A DNA stretch of 64,000 nucleotides, from positions 1 through 64,000 of the forward strand of contig CALXGH010000021.1 of assembly GCA_944387845.1 (NCBI GenBank). The letters run 5' to 3'. Origin of the DNA: an uncultured Oscillospiraceae bacterium. GTDB taxonomy: Bacteria; Bacillota; Clostridia; Oscillospirales; Oscillospiraceae. Position 1 is the stretch's first letter, and each line of letters begins with the position of its first letter. Shown here piece after piece: positions 56,730-64,000 of this stretch. The translations under genes were made by a program, and so were the position numbers. Below the pieces are notes generated by a model that saw only the letters and a list, made by a program, of their open reading frames with translations, searched no databases and was not told the origin of the DNA.

Positions 56730-57599
56730 ATGAGAGAAGAACTTTTAAGGCTTAAAGAGCTTATAGATATGGAGCTTGAAAAATATTTCAAAGATGATCT
56801 TCCACAAAAAGAGCTTTTTGAAGCCATGAGATATAGCCTTCTGGCGGGAGGAAAGAGAATAAGAGGCGTGCTGGTTCTGGAATTCTGCCGTCAGAGCGGC
56901 GGAGATATAAATTCGGCGCTGCCGGTAGCCTGTGCGGTGGAGATGCTCCACGCTTATTCTCTTATACATGACGACCTGCCCTGCATGGATAACGATGACT
57001 TACGTCGTGGAAAGCCCACAAACCATATAGTTTATGGTGAGTGTACAGCTACTTTAGCTGGAGACGCTCTTCAGGCTGCGGCATTTGAAACAGTCCTTTC
57101 AGCTTCGCTAGAGCCGGAGAGGATAGCGGCGGCTGCCCGAGAACTGGCTTTTGCCGCCGGAGAGAAAGGAATATGCGGCGGTCAGTACCTTGATATGGCG
57201 GGAGAAGGAAAGAAGCTTTCTATTGAGGATGTAGAAAATATACACAGACTTAAAACAGCGGCAATGATAAAGGCGGCCTGCAAAATGGGTGTTATTGCCG
57301 GCGGAGGTACCGCAGAGCAGCTTGAGGCTGCAGAGGAGTACGCAAAAAGCGTGGGCCTTGCCTTCCAGATAAGGGATGATATCCTAGACTGCATATCTAC
57401 CACTGAGGAGCTTGGAAAGCCCGCCGGTTCTGACGAGAAGAATGCAAAAAGCACCTATGTATCCGTTTTTGGCATGGAAAAATGTAAGGAAATCGTGGAA
57501 GTTGAGACAAAAAAAGCAGAAAATGCTATAAGAGGAAAATTTTGCAATGTTGATTTTCTGCTAAAGCTGGCGGAATATTTGGCTGGCCGAAAGAGCTAA
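56730..57599 (+). CDS. ispA: Farnesyl diphosphate synthase (polyprenyl synthetase)
   Basis: IspA condenses dimethylallyl and isopentenyl diphosphates to geranyl and farnesyl diphosphate. The 289-residue chain has the first aspartate-rich motif LIHDDLPCMDNDDLRRGKPTNH (about residues 79-100; pieces HDDLPCMD and DDLRRGKP), GGQYLDMAGE (about 151) and the second motif FQIRDDILDC (about 214). Gly-Gly-Lys-Arg (AGGKRIRG) lies near residue 40. The start is the ATG at 56730 with GGAAGG upstream. The last gene before the non-coding RNA at 57684, it shares a pathway with dxs. Confidence 0.95.
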   Translation: MREELLRLKELIDMELEKYFKDDLPQKELFEAMRYSLLAGGKRIRGVLVLEFCRQSGGDINSALPVACAVEMLHAYSLIHDDLPCMDNDDLRRGKPTNHIVYGECTATLAGDALQAAAFETVLSASLEPERIAAAARELAFAAGEKGICGGQYLDMAGEGKKLSIEDVENIHRLKTAAMIKAACKMGVIAGGGTAEQLEAAEEYAKSVGLAFQIRDDILDCISTTEELGKPAGSDEKNAKSTYVSVFGMEKCKEIVEVETKKAENAIRGKFCNVDFLLKLAEYLAGRKS

Positions 57600-57630
57600 A
57601 TGGGCGATTTGTAAACTATTTATAAAAATA

Positions 57631-57659
57631 TTGAAAAATGAATATAATTCATATATAAT
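57631..57659 (+). promoter_or_regulatory. Strong promoter of OLE RNA, with a dyad in the spacer
   Basis: TTGAAA (57631-57636) and a perfect TATAAT (57654-57659) are 17 bases apart. The spacer contains ATGAAT-ATA-ATTCAT (57638-57652), a perfect inverted repeat. The transcript would begin near 57666, about 18 bases before the start of the RNA. Confidence 0.75.
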
Positions 57660-57683
57660 GAATAATCAATAAGATATATATTT

Positions 57684-58309
57684 GGCGGCGCAGTATCCTA
57701 GTCAGATCTGCCGGCTCTCAAGAAGGGCCTAAAAATCCTTTAAAGGGCACAACTGTGAAGTCCCTTGTGTTTGCCTTGAACGCCCAGTTTGGGGTGGATG
57801 CTGGGGGGAAGCTGGAAAGCTTGCATTTGTAGGGCGATTTCTAATGGCATAGAAGACCCGACCCTGCAAGTGTGGAGACCCGCCCTCGTGCGAAACGAAA
57901 CGCGAAAGTACATCGACTTTCGTACGGAGCGGGATTAAACCTGCAATGCGGTGCGTAAGCGACTTTTTTCGCCTGACGCTGTGTGCAGAGTAGCCTGCCT
58001 TGAGTGGAATCTGCGGATAGAGCATAAGGCCGGGCTTGTCATGGCCACGACGAGTCTTGGCATCGCTCTTGAAATATTTTCTGCAAAAGAGGATAGGAGT
58101 CGGTTTGACTGCAGTGGAAAACACCTAGGCTGTCTAATATGGGCAAGTAAGGGATTGCGGTACGGTCTGAGTGGCAGTCGGGTAGCAGAAAGTGGCAACG
58201 TTCTGAACGAAGTTTTAAAGGGAAACCGCCCTGATCGGCAACGAAGGGTAGCTTCGGGGGAAATCCAACCCGTACCTAAGCCGTAAGATTTACTTTATTT
58301 GCTGCCGCC
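57684..58309 (+). ncRNA. ole: OLE RNA (ornate, large, extremophilic RNA)
   Basis: OLE RNA is a roughly 600-nt structured RNA of some Firmicutes that forms a membrane-associated complex with OapA and is linked to tolerance of short-chain alcohols, cold and Mg2+. Evidence: the region has no credible gene; its ends are complementary (GGCGGC at 57684-57689 with GCCGCC at 58304-58309), giving a closing stem and a length of 626; internal hairpins include AAGCT-GGAA-AGCTT (57809-57822, GNRA tetraloop) and CGAAAGT/ACTTTCG (57903-57909 with 57916-57922); it has a near-consensus promoter; and it sits exactly between ispA and the oapA-dxs genes, the known OLE locus. The next gene is oapA. A covariance-model search is the missing proof. 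Confidence 0.92.
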
Positions 58310-58434
58310 TATATAATCAAAAGTTATGTGTCCATTTCGTGGACCTGAAGCGTCGGTTTGAACCTTGGCTTGATATAATCAAACTGATGAGTTCGGGCGG
58401 AAATGGGCTTTTTATTTGGGGGAAATTGTGAATA
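58310..58434 (+). other. Spacer between OLE RNA and oapA
   Basis: Holds a small hairpin GTCCA-TTTCG-TGGAC (about 58331-58345) and the oapA ribosome binding site GGGGGAAA. No T run after the OLE 3' end, so OLE and oapA may be one transcript that is processed or terminates inefficiently. Confidence 0.5.
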
Positions 58435-58986
58435 ATGAAAGCTAAATCTAATAGGTTGTGGATTGTTCAGATAATTATTTTGAGCATAGCCATGTCGATG
58501 ACCTTTAGTATAATTTCCGAGGCTGTGCTTGACGGAGCAGGCTATGCCATGGCGTTTTCCGTTTTGGCGGTTTTTATTATAATCGGTATAGTTTTTGATA
58601 TAATCGGCGTTGCTGTAACCAGTTCTCAGGAGGCGCCTTTTCACTCTATAGCCTCGCATGGTGAAAGAGGTGCGGGAGAGGCCATAATGCTTCTGAGAAA
58701 CGCGGAAAAGGTTTCCAGTATATGCAATGACGTTGTGGGTGATATATGTGGAATCATGAGTGGTACCACCAGCGCCGTTATAGTTGTAAATCTGGCTTCT
58801 GGCCTTGGCTGGAAGGAGGCTGTTTTGGCTGTACTCATTTCCGGTATGGTAGCCGGCCTCACCATCGGCGGCAAAGCCCTCGGCAAGAAAGTTGCAATAA
58901 ACAGCAATGTCAAAATCGTTTTGGCGGTAGGTAAGGTTATAAACTGGTTTGGCGGAATATTTAGAAGAAAAAGAGGCAAAAGTTAA
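58435..58986 (+). CDS. oapA: OLE-associated protein OapA
   Basis: OapA is the integral membrane protein that binds OLE RNA and holds it at the membrane. The 183-residue chain has about four spans (residues 9-28, 36-60, 110-130 and 133-152), with the conserved acidic and glycine-rich stretches SQEAPFHSIASHGERGAGEA (about 66-85) and VVGDICGIMSGTTSAVIVVN (about 101-120), and a strongly basic tail FGGIFRRKRGKS suited for RNA contact. Its place between OLE and dxs is invariant in OLE-bearing species. Site GGGGGAAATTGTG precedes the ATG. Outside the OLE locus the family has no clear relatives that I recognise. Confidence 0.9.
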   Translation: MKAKSNRLWIVQIIILSIAMSMTFSIISEAVLDGAGYAMAFSVLAVFIIIGIVFDIIGVAVTSSQEAPFHSIASHGERGAGEAIMLLRNAEKVSSICNDVVGDICGIMSGTTSAVIVVNLASGLGWKEAVLAVLISGMVAGLTIGGKALGKKVAINSNVKIVLAVGKVINWFGGIFRRKRGKS

Positions 58987-60834
58987 TTGAGTATCTTGGA
59001 AAAAATTAATTCTCCGGAAGATATGAAAAATCTGAATAAAGAAGAACTTTATGCCCTCGCTTATGAGATTCGTCAGTTTCTTATAGATAATGTTTCAAAA
59101 ACAGGCGGACATCTTGGCGCGAACCTTGGTATTGTGGAGACTACTATCGCAATACATAAAGTCTTTGACACGTCCAGGGATAGGCTGGTTTTTGATGTGG
59201 GACATCAGTGCTATGTGCACAAGATACTTACAGGGAGAAAAGATAGTTTTGACACTTTGCGAAAGTTCGGCGGTATAGCCGGATTTCCCAAACCCTGTGA
59301 GAGTGAACATGACGCGTTTATCGCCGGTCATGCCTCAAATTCTGTGTCTGTGGCATTGGGAATGGCCAGAGCTAGAACCATCAGAGGAGAAGATTACAGC
59401 GTGGTTGCGCTGATTGGAGATGGTGCTCTAACAGGCGGCACGGCCTATGAGGGCCTTTCTGACGCTGGAGACAGCGGAGAGCCTATGATCGTTATATTAA
59501 ACGATAACAGAATGGCTATTGACTTCAATGTGGGCGGTATAGCCAGAAGTCTTGCCCACCAGAGGCTGAAGCCTGGGTATATGAAGTTCAAGAGGGCTTA
59601 TAGAAGTGTGGTTTCAAAAGTACCAATCTTCAGAGGCCCTCATAAAGTGCTGCATAAAGTTAAAACTGCCGTTAAAGAGGCATTTTTACCATGTAGTATG
59701 TTCGAGGAGATGGGATTTGAATATTTGGGACCGGTAAACGGCCATGACATAAATATGATGATATATGTTCTCTCCCTGGCAAAGAGCATGAATAAGCCGG
59801 TGCTTATACACGCCATAACAAAAAAAGGCAAGGGCTATTCCTTTGCTGAGGCGGATCCCAGTAGATACCATTCAGTACCACCATTTAATAAAAATGAAGG
59901 TGTACAGAAGAGAGAGGATAAAGACTTTTCTGCGGCTTTCGGTGAAAAACTGTCGTCTCTGGCAGATGAAGACAGCCGTATATGCGCCATAACCGCAGCC
60001 ATGGGGCGCTCTACAGGGCTTGGGCCTTTTTACAGGAAACACCCTGATCGATTCTTTGACGTAGGTATTGCGGAGGAACATGCAGCGGCCATGTGCGCTG
60101 GTATGGCAAAAGAGGGGGCTATCCCTATCTTTGCTGTCTATTCCACATTTTTGCAAAGATCTTATGATATGCTTATTCATGATGTGGCAATATCCAATCT
60201 CCATGCAGTTTTTGCTGTAGATAGAGCGGGGCTTGTAGGAGCGGATGGAGAGACCCACCATGGTGTCTTTGACGTATCATACATATCCAGCGTTCCAAAT
60301 TTCAAAATTTATGCACCTGCCAGTTTCCAAGAAACTGAAGATATGCTTGAGAAAACTATAAAACAGGATAACTGTCCTGTTGCTATAAGATACCCGAGAG
60401 GTAAAGAAGGCCGTTATATAGACGGCGGCTGCGACAGCTCGAAAATTATTCGAGAGGGTAGAGATTTTACTATTATAACTTACGGTATATCGGTAAACAC
60501 AGCTCTGGATGTGGCGGAAATACTGGAAGCAAAAGGTATTGATATTGAGATAGTAAAGCTGGGCAGGATATGGCCGGTGGATTATTCGCATATTATACCG
60601 TCCCTTGAAAAAACAAACCGTGTGCTGTTTCTTGAAGAGACGGTAATGAGCGGCTGTATAGGCGAGAAGGTAAGTTGTGAGATATTAAAGAGAAGTATTC
60701 CACTGAAGAGCGTTTTGTATAAGAATCTGGGCCATGGTTTTGTTCAGCATGGAGATATAAAAAGTCTTTATAAGCTTTGTGGTATCGATGCTGAAAGCGT
60801 AGCCCTGGCGATTGCGGAGGAATTTGAGAAATGA
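58987..60834 (+). CDS. dxs: 1-deoxy-D-xylulose-5-phosphate synthase
   Basis: DXS condenses pyruvate with glyceraldehyde-3-phosphate, the first step of the MEP isoprenoid pathway. The 615-residue thiamine-diphosphate enzyme has TGGHLGANLGIVETTIAIH (about residues 40-58), VFDVGHQCYVHKILTGR, the cofactor motif GDGALTGGTAYEGLSDAG (about 145-162, ending ILNDN), and the transketolase-like half with FDVGIAEEHAAAMCAGMAKEG (about 358-378). It starts with TTG right after the oapA stop. The overlap with tlyA is ATGA. Only this enzyme and ispA of the isoprenoid pathway are in the window. Confidence 0.96.
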   Translation: MSILEKINSPEDMKNLNKEELYALAYEIRQFLIDNVSKTGGHLGANLGIVETTIAIHKVFDTSRDRLVFDVGHQCYVHKILTGRKDSFDTLRKFGGIAGFPKPCESEHDAFIAGHASNSVSVALGMARARTIRGEDYSVVALIGDGALTGGTAYEGLSDAGDSGEPMIVILNDNRMAIDFNVGGIARSLAHQRLKPGYMKFKRAYRSVVSKVPIFRGPHKVLHKVKTAVKEAFLPCSMFEEMGFEYLGPVNGHDINMMIYVLSLAKSMNKPVLIHAITKKGKGYSFAEADPSRYHSVPPFNKNEGVQKREDKDFSAAFGEKLSSLADEDSRICAITAAMGRSTGLGPFYRKHPDRFFDVGIAEEHAAAMCAGMAKEGAIPIFAVYSTFLQRSYDMLIHDVAISNLHAVFAVDRAGLVGADGETHHGVFDVSYISSVPNFKIYAPASFQETEDMLEKTIKQDNCPVAIRYPRGKEGRYIDGGCDSSKIIREGRDFTIITYGISVNTALDVAEILEAKGIDIEIVKLGRIWPVDYSHIIPSLEKTNRVLFLEETVMSGCIGEKVSCEILKRSIPLKSVLYKNLGHGFVQHGDIKSLYKLCGIDAESVALAIAEEFEK

Positions 60835-61628
60835 GCAAAGTCAGACTGGATGTCCTATTGGTAGATCGTGGACTTATACCCAGCCGGGAAAAAGCGAAGG
60901 CAACAATCATGAGTGGTATTGTGTTTGTGGATGGTGTAAGGCATGACAAGCCGGGTATGAGCGTAAATGATGATTGCCAGGTGGAGATAAAAGGAAATAC
61001 CCTTGAATATGTAAGTCGCGGTGGGCTAAAACTGGAGAAAGCGCTGAAATATTTTGGCGTATCTCCGAAGGGGCTGACTTGTATTGACTGTGGCGCATCA
61101 ACAGGCGGTTTTACAGATTGCCTTCTCAAAAATGGAGCCGTGAAAGTATACGCAATAGATGTTGGATATGGACAGCTTGCTTGGAGTATAAGAAGCGACG
61201 AGCGTGTAGTTGTTATGGAGCGGACTAATATCCGGTACGTAACGAAAGAACAGGTGCCGGACGAGCCCTCTCTTGCGGTTATAGATGTATCGTTCATATC
61301 GCTTAAACTGGTTTTGCCTGTGGTGAGAGAACTTCTCGGACCGGATGGTCAGGTGCTTTGCCTTATAAAACCACAGTTTGAAGCTGGCAAAGATAAAGTT
61401 GGCAAAAAGGGCGTAGTGCGGGATAGAGCCGTCCATAAAGAGGTTTTGGATAATTTTATAGCGAACGCGAAAGAAGCCGGATTTAATGTATTGGGAATAA
61501 CGTTTTCTCCTATACGGGGGCCTGAGGGCAACATAGAATATCTGGGACATCTTACTTTGAAAGATGCGGATAGCGTGGAAATCGATACCGAGGCAATCGT
61601 TGAAGCCTCTCATGGGGAGCTTGAATAG
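60831..61628 (+). CDS. tlyA: TlyA-family rRNA 2'-O-methyltransferase (hemolysin A-like)
   Basis: TlyA methylates ribose in 16S and 23S rRNA (C1409 and C1920 in Mycobacterium). The 265-residue chain has an N-terminal S4 domain (RLDVLLVDRGLIPSREKAKATI then GIVFVDG, residues 4-38) and an FtsJ-type SAM domain with CIDCGASTGGFTDCLLKNGA (about 85-104), VIDVSFISLKLVLP and LIKPQFEAGK (about 181-190). The name hemolysin is historical. It overlaps dxs by 4 bases and abuts nadK. Confidence 0.93.
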   Translation: MSKVRLDVLLVDRGLIPSREKAKATIMSGIVFVDGVRHDKPGMSVNDDCQVEIKGNTLEYVSRGGLKLEKALKYFGVSPKGLTCIDCGASTGGFTDCLLKNGAVKVYAIDVGYGQLAWSIRSDERVVVMERTNIRYVTKEQVPDEPSLAVIDVSFISLKLVLPVVRELLGPDGQVLCLIKPQFEAGKDKVGKKGVVRDRAVHKEVLDNFIANAKEAGFNVLGITFSPIRGPEGNIEYLGHLTLKDADSVEIDTEAIVEASHGELE

Positions 61629-62465
61629 ATGAAAAAGATACTTATTTGCTCAAACCCCGAAAGGGACAAGGGATTTAAAACTGCCGAGAAAGTTAAGAAA
61701 ATTTTAGATGGCAGTGCCGAGGGAATAATATGTTCTGTGGATTACAGCAACCTGCGGGCAGACAAAGAGAAAATCTCCAAAATGATTTCAGACTGTGAAT
61801 TTGCAGTAGCAATCGGCGGAGACGGAACTGTTATGCATGTCGTACGTGCTGCAGCGCCATACGGGAAAGCTGTTATAGGAATAAACAAAGGTAAGAAGGG
61901 CTTCCTTGCAGAACTCGACGAATCCAGTATAGAAATGATTTTAAACGCTACCCAGGGCGATTACATTTTTGACAAGAGAATGATGTTGGATGTTACAGTG
62001 TTTCGCAATGGCGAGAAGTTGTTTTCGGATTTTGCCGTAAACGACGCGGCTGTAAGTGGTTTTTCAAGAATGCTGGATATCAGCGTTTTTGTTGATGGTA
62101 TAAAAATGACCCAGATTTATGGCGATGGCCTGGTAATAGCATCGCCCACAGGGTCTACGGCGTACTCCATGGCAGCCGGAGGTCCGATAGTTGAACCAGA
62201 GGCGGAGAACTTCATTATAACTCCTATATGCGCCCATTCTCTGGGAGCAAGGCCTTATGTTTTAGCGCCGGACAGAGAGATACTCGTCATTATAAATAAT
62301 TTGGCCAACAAAAACGCATATGTGTCGGCAGACGGATGTGAAGGAGTAAAACTTCAATCTGGAGATATTATAAAAGTCAGAAGATCAAGACATAAAATGA
62401 GATTTATAAAAGTTACTGATAAGAGCTTTTATGAGACTGTAATAGAAAAATTGGGTGAGAGATAA
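61629..62465 (+). CDS. nadK: NAD kinase
   Basis: NadK makes NADP from NAD with ATP. The 278-residue chain has the signature IGGDGTVMHVVRAA (about residues 60-73), INKGKKGFLAEL (about 87-98) and SPTGSTAYSMAAGGPIV (about 173-189) with the conserved NDAA motif (VNDAAVSGFSRM) before it. It directly follows tlyA and overlaps argR by 1 base. It supplies the NADP pool used by the Nfn complex elsewhere in the window. Confidence 0.95.
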   Translation: MKKILICSNPERDKGFKTAEKVKKILDGSAEGIICSVDYSNLRADKEKISKMISDCEFAVAIGGDGTVMHVVRAAAPYGKAVIGINKGKKGFLAELDESSIEMILNATQGDYIFDKRMMLDVTVFRNGEKLFSDFAVNDAAVSGFSRMLDISVFVDGIKMTQIYGDGLVIASPTGSTAYSMAAGGPIVEPEAENFIITPICAHSLGARPYVLAPDREILVIINNLANKNAYVSADGCEGVKLQSGDIIKVRRSRHKMRFIKVTDKSFYETVIEKLGER

Positions 62466-62911
62466 TGAAGAACAACAGACAGAAGATAATACTTGATATA
62501 ATTTCAAACAACGATATCGAAACGCAGAATCAGCTTATAAAAGCCCTAGAGGATGCAGGCGTAAAGAGCACCCAGGCCACGATTTCCAGGGACATAAAGG
62601 AGCTTCGACTCATAAAAGAGCTTACGCCTAAAGGCACATACAGATATGCTACTGCTATAAAAGAAGGTACCGACTATATGGATAAGCTCCACACAATTTT
62701 CAAGGAATGTGTTGTATCGGTAGAGCAGGCGCAGAATCTTATCGTCATAAAAACCTTACCTGGTCTCGCAAACGCGGCCAGTAGTGCCCTTGACAACATG
62801 AATATCAAGGACCTTGTAGGTACTCTGGCAGGCGATGACACAAGTTTTATCGCCATGATCGATACTGAAGCGGCCAAGAGATTTTGTAAGGAAATCAGAG
62901 AATTTATGTGA
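62465..62911 (+). CDS. argR: Arginine repressor ArgR
   Basis: ArgR controls arginine synthesis and breakdown; it is a hexamer that binds arginine. The 148-residue chain has an N-terminal winged helix with DIETQNQLIKALEDAG and STQATISRDIKELRLIKEL (about residues 18-54), a linker, and the C-terminal domain with IKTLPGLANAASSALDNMNIKDLVGTLAGDD (pieces TLPGLANAASSALDN and LVGTLAGDDTSF) that binds arginine, Asp-Asp being the arginine-contact site. It starts one base before the nadK stop ends. Site AGAGA is modest. Confidence 0.94.
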   Translation: MKNNRQKIILDIISNNDIETQNQLIKALEDAGVKSTQATISRDIKELRLIKELTPKGTYRYATAIKEGTDYMDKLHTIFKECVVSVEQAQNLIVIKTLPGLANAASSALDNMNIKDLVGTLAGDDTSFIAMIDTEAAKRFCKEIREFM

Positions 62912-62940
62912 TTTAGCCTTTTGAAACAGGAGGCGGTTAT

Positions 62941-64000
62941 ATGTTAAAGACTCTTCATATAGAAAACGTTGCCGTTATAGAGAAAGCGGATGTGGAACTT
63001 TCGCCGGGGCTCAATGTGCTGACCGGTGAGACAGGCGCGGGAAAAACCATTGTTATTGATTCTCTTGGGGCTGTTTTGGGCGGCAGAACATCTAAGGACC
63101 TTGTGAGATCTGGCGCAAATAGTGCCAGTATTACGGCTGTGTTCTCTAGTGAAAATGTGCAGTCGTGGTGTGAGGAGAACGGAATAGAGCCTGAGGACGA
63201 AGAGATATTTATAATGCGTAGGATATCTTCTGACGGCAAAAACACATGCAGGGTAAATGGTATCCCAGTTTCAGTATCTCAGCTCAGAGAGTTGGGGAGG
63301 CTTCTTTTGGACATACATGGCCAGAACGATGGCCAGAAGCTGCTTGATGAAAAATTCCATAGACAGTATCTGGACAGTTTCGGAAAGATGGAAGAGACCC
63401 TCCGGGAGTACCAGAAGGAGTATTCAAAATATACAGACATAAAAAAAGAGATAGAGTCTCTTGATATGGACGAGAGAGAAAAACAGATAAGGATAGATAC
63501 CCTGCGTTTTCAGACAGATGAATTGAGACGTGCGGAGATAAGGCCCGGTGAGAGAGAGGAAAAGACAAAGCGTAGAGACCTTTTGCAAAACGCGGGAAAG
63601 CTCAGCGGTGCTGTGGATGACGCATTTTTTGCCCTTTATGGTTCGGATAGAGCTGATGGCGCAATAAGCCTTATAAGCCAGGCAAGATATTCTGTATTTT
63701 CGGCAACGAGATATTCTGATGAGTTTTCCGAGATAGAAAAAAGTCTTACAGACATGGAGTACACGGCTCAGGATATCGCTGAGCAACTCAGGGACATAAG
63801 AGAGTCTCTGGATTTTTCACCAGAGGAGCTGGATGAGCTTGAGTCAAGACTTGCACTTTTAAGAAAACTGTCTGTAAAGTATGGCGACAGTGAAGAGGAA
63901 ATGCTCCAGTATCTTGAGCGCTGTGAAGAGGAACTGGATAGTATAGAATACTCAGCGGATAAAATAGAGCGGCTCCATAAGGAACTTGAAAAGCAGCACA
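62941..64000 (+). CDS. recN: DNA repair protein RecN, N-terminal part (3' end outside window)
   Basis: RecN is an SMC-like ATPase that acts at double-strand breaks. The visible 353 residues begin MLKTLHIENVAVIEKADVEL and contain Walker A TGETGAGKTIVIDSLGAVLGG (about residues 32-52), RISSDGKNTCRVNG, LLLDIHGQNDGQKLLDEKFHR (about 120-140) and the start of a coiled coil. The C-terminal signature and Walker B lie beyond base 64000. AGGAGG precedes the ATG at 62941. It is the last gene of the cluster in the window; whether spoIVB follows cannot be seen. Confidence 0.95.
   Translation, partial: MLKTLHIENVAVIEKADVELSPGLNVLTGETGAGKTIVIDSLGAVLGGRTSKDLVRSGANSASITAVFSSENVQSWCEENGIEPEDEEIFIMRRISSDGKNTCRVNGIPVSVSQLRELGRLLLDIHGQNDGQKLLDEKFHRQYLDSFGKMEETLREYQKEYSKYTDIKKEIESLDMDEREKQIRIDTLRFQTDELRRAEIRPGEREEKTKRRDLLQNAGKLSGAVDDAFFALYGSDRADGAISLISQARYSVFSATRYSDEFSEIEKSLTDMEYTAQDIAEQLRDIRESLDFSPEELDELESRLALLRKLSVKYGDSEEEMLQYLERCEEELDSIEYSADKIERLHKELEKQH

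Noticed and set aside
57951-58286. 111-codon open frame inside the OLE region (and minus-strand frames at 57729-58198)
   Set aside because: No start signals, and the region is better explained by a structured RNA.

Overview
The window is a chromosomal segment of an anaerobic, endospore-forming Gram-positive bacterium of the class Clostridia. The evidence is a complete spoIIIAA-AH operon, spoIID and spo0A; oxygen-sensitive energy metabolism (pyruvate:ferredoxin oxidoreductase, pyruvate formate-lyase, two [FeFe] hydrogenases, an NADH-linked hydrogenase module and an Nfn-type transhydrogenase); strong GGAGG ribosome binding sites; and Firmicute gene order around nusA-infB and xseA-recN. A gut-type member of Oscillospirales or a relative is a guess from overall style only. 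GC content is moderate, with one anomalous GC-rich patch near 20.64-20.99 kb.

Region by region. 1-6 kb: the 3' part of a pyruvate:ferredoxin oxidoreductase gene, spoIID (minus strand), a membrane protein, and a two-gene aldolase/dehydrogenase operon. 6-11.7 kb: an operon of a small phosphotransferase, two thioredoxin-fold [2Fe-2S] proteins, a PAS-containing sensory [FeFe] hydrogenase, a SpoIIE/PP2C-type phosphatase and a second [FeFe] hydrogenase. 11.7-15 kb: pflA-pflB on the minus strand behind a ZTP (pfl-motif) riboswitch with its terminator. 15-19.2 kb: fakA with an Asp23 protein, a 59-residue membrane peptide, a CofE-like protein and a CBS-domain protein. 19.2-21.3 kb: an accessory island beside tRNA-Thr and tRNA-Asp, holding a truncated tRNA-Thr copy, a small HNH protein behind a foldable leader, a small DNA-binding-like protein and 15-bp tandem repeats. 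21.4-24.8 kb: ddl-murF-pseudouridine synthase on the minus strand. 25-28.1 kb: a Crp/Fnr regulator and an ABC transporter. 28.3-36.1 kb: rimP-nusA-ylxR-ylxQ-infB-rbfA-nrnA-truB-ribF. 36.3-44.4 kb: hydC-hydB (NuoE/NuoF-like), nfnA-nfnB, then a one-module A-T-C nonribosomal peptide synthetase. 44.4-49.2 kb: rodA, tsaE-tsaB, an rRNA/tRNA methyltransferase and spo0A. 49.4-54.1 kb: spoIIIAA-AH. 54.2-64 kb: Asp23, nusB, xseA, xseB, ispA, a roughly 630-nt non-coding RNA, oapA, dxs, tlyA, nadK, argR and the start of recN.

The most notable element is the stretch between ispA and the membrane protein gene at 58435. It has no credible reading frame, has complementary ends (GGCGGC at 57684 and GCCGCC ending at 58309), has its own near-consensus promoter, and sits exactly where OLE (ornate, large, extremophilic) RNA is known to lie, directly before oapA and dxs. 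I call it OLE RNA. Other highlights are the ZTP riboswitch on pflAB, the hydrogen-sensing hydrogenase/phosphatase operon, the NRPS with unusual adenylation motifs, and the tRNA-flanked 1.65-kb island whose HNH gene has its ribosome binding site buried in an 11-bp stem.

Metabolically the genes fit together. Pyruvate is split either by PFOR (to reduced ferredoxin) or by PFL (to formate). Ferredoxin and NADH feed hydrogenases and Nfn. The ZTP riboswitch ties PFL to folate one-carbon status. All functional calls come from reading motifs and gene order by eye; no database search was possible.
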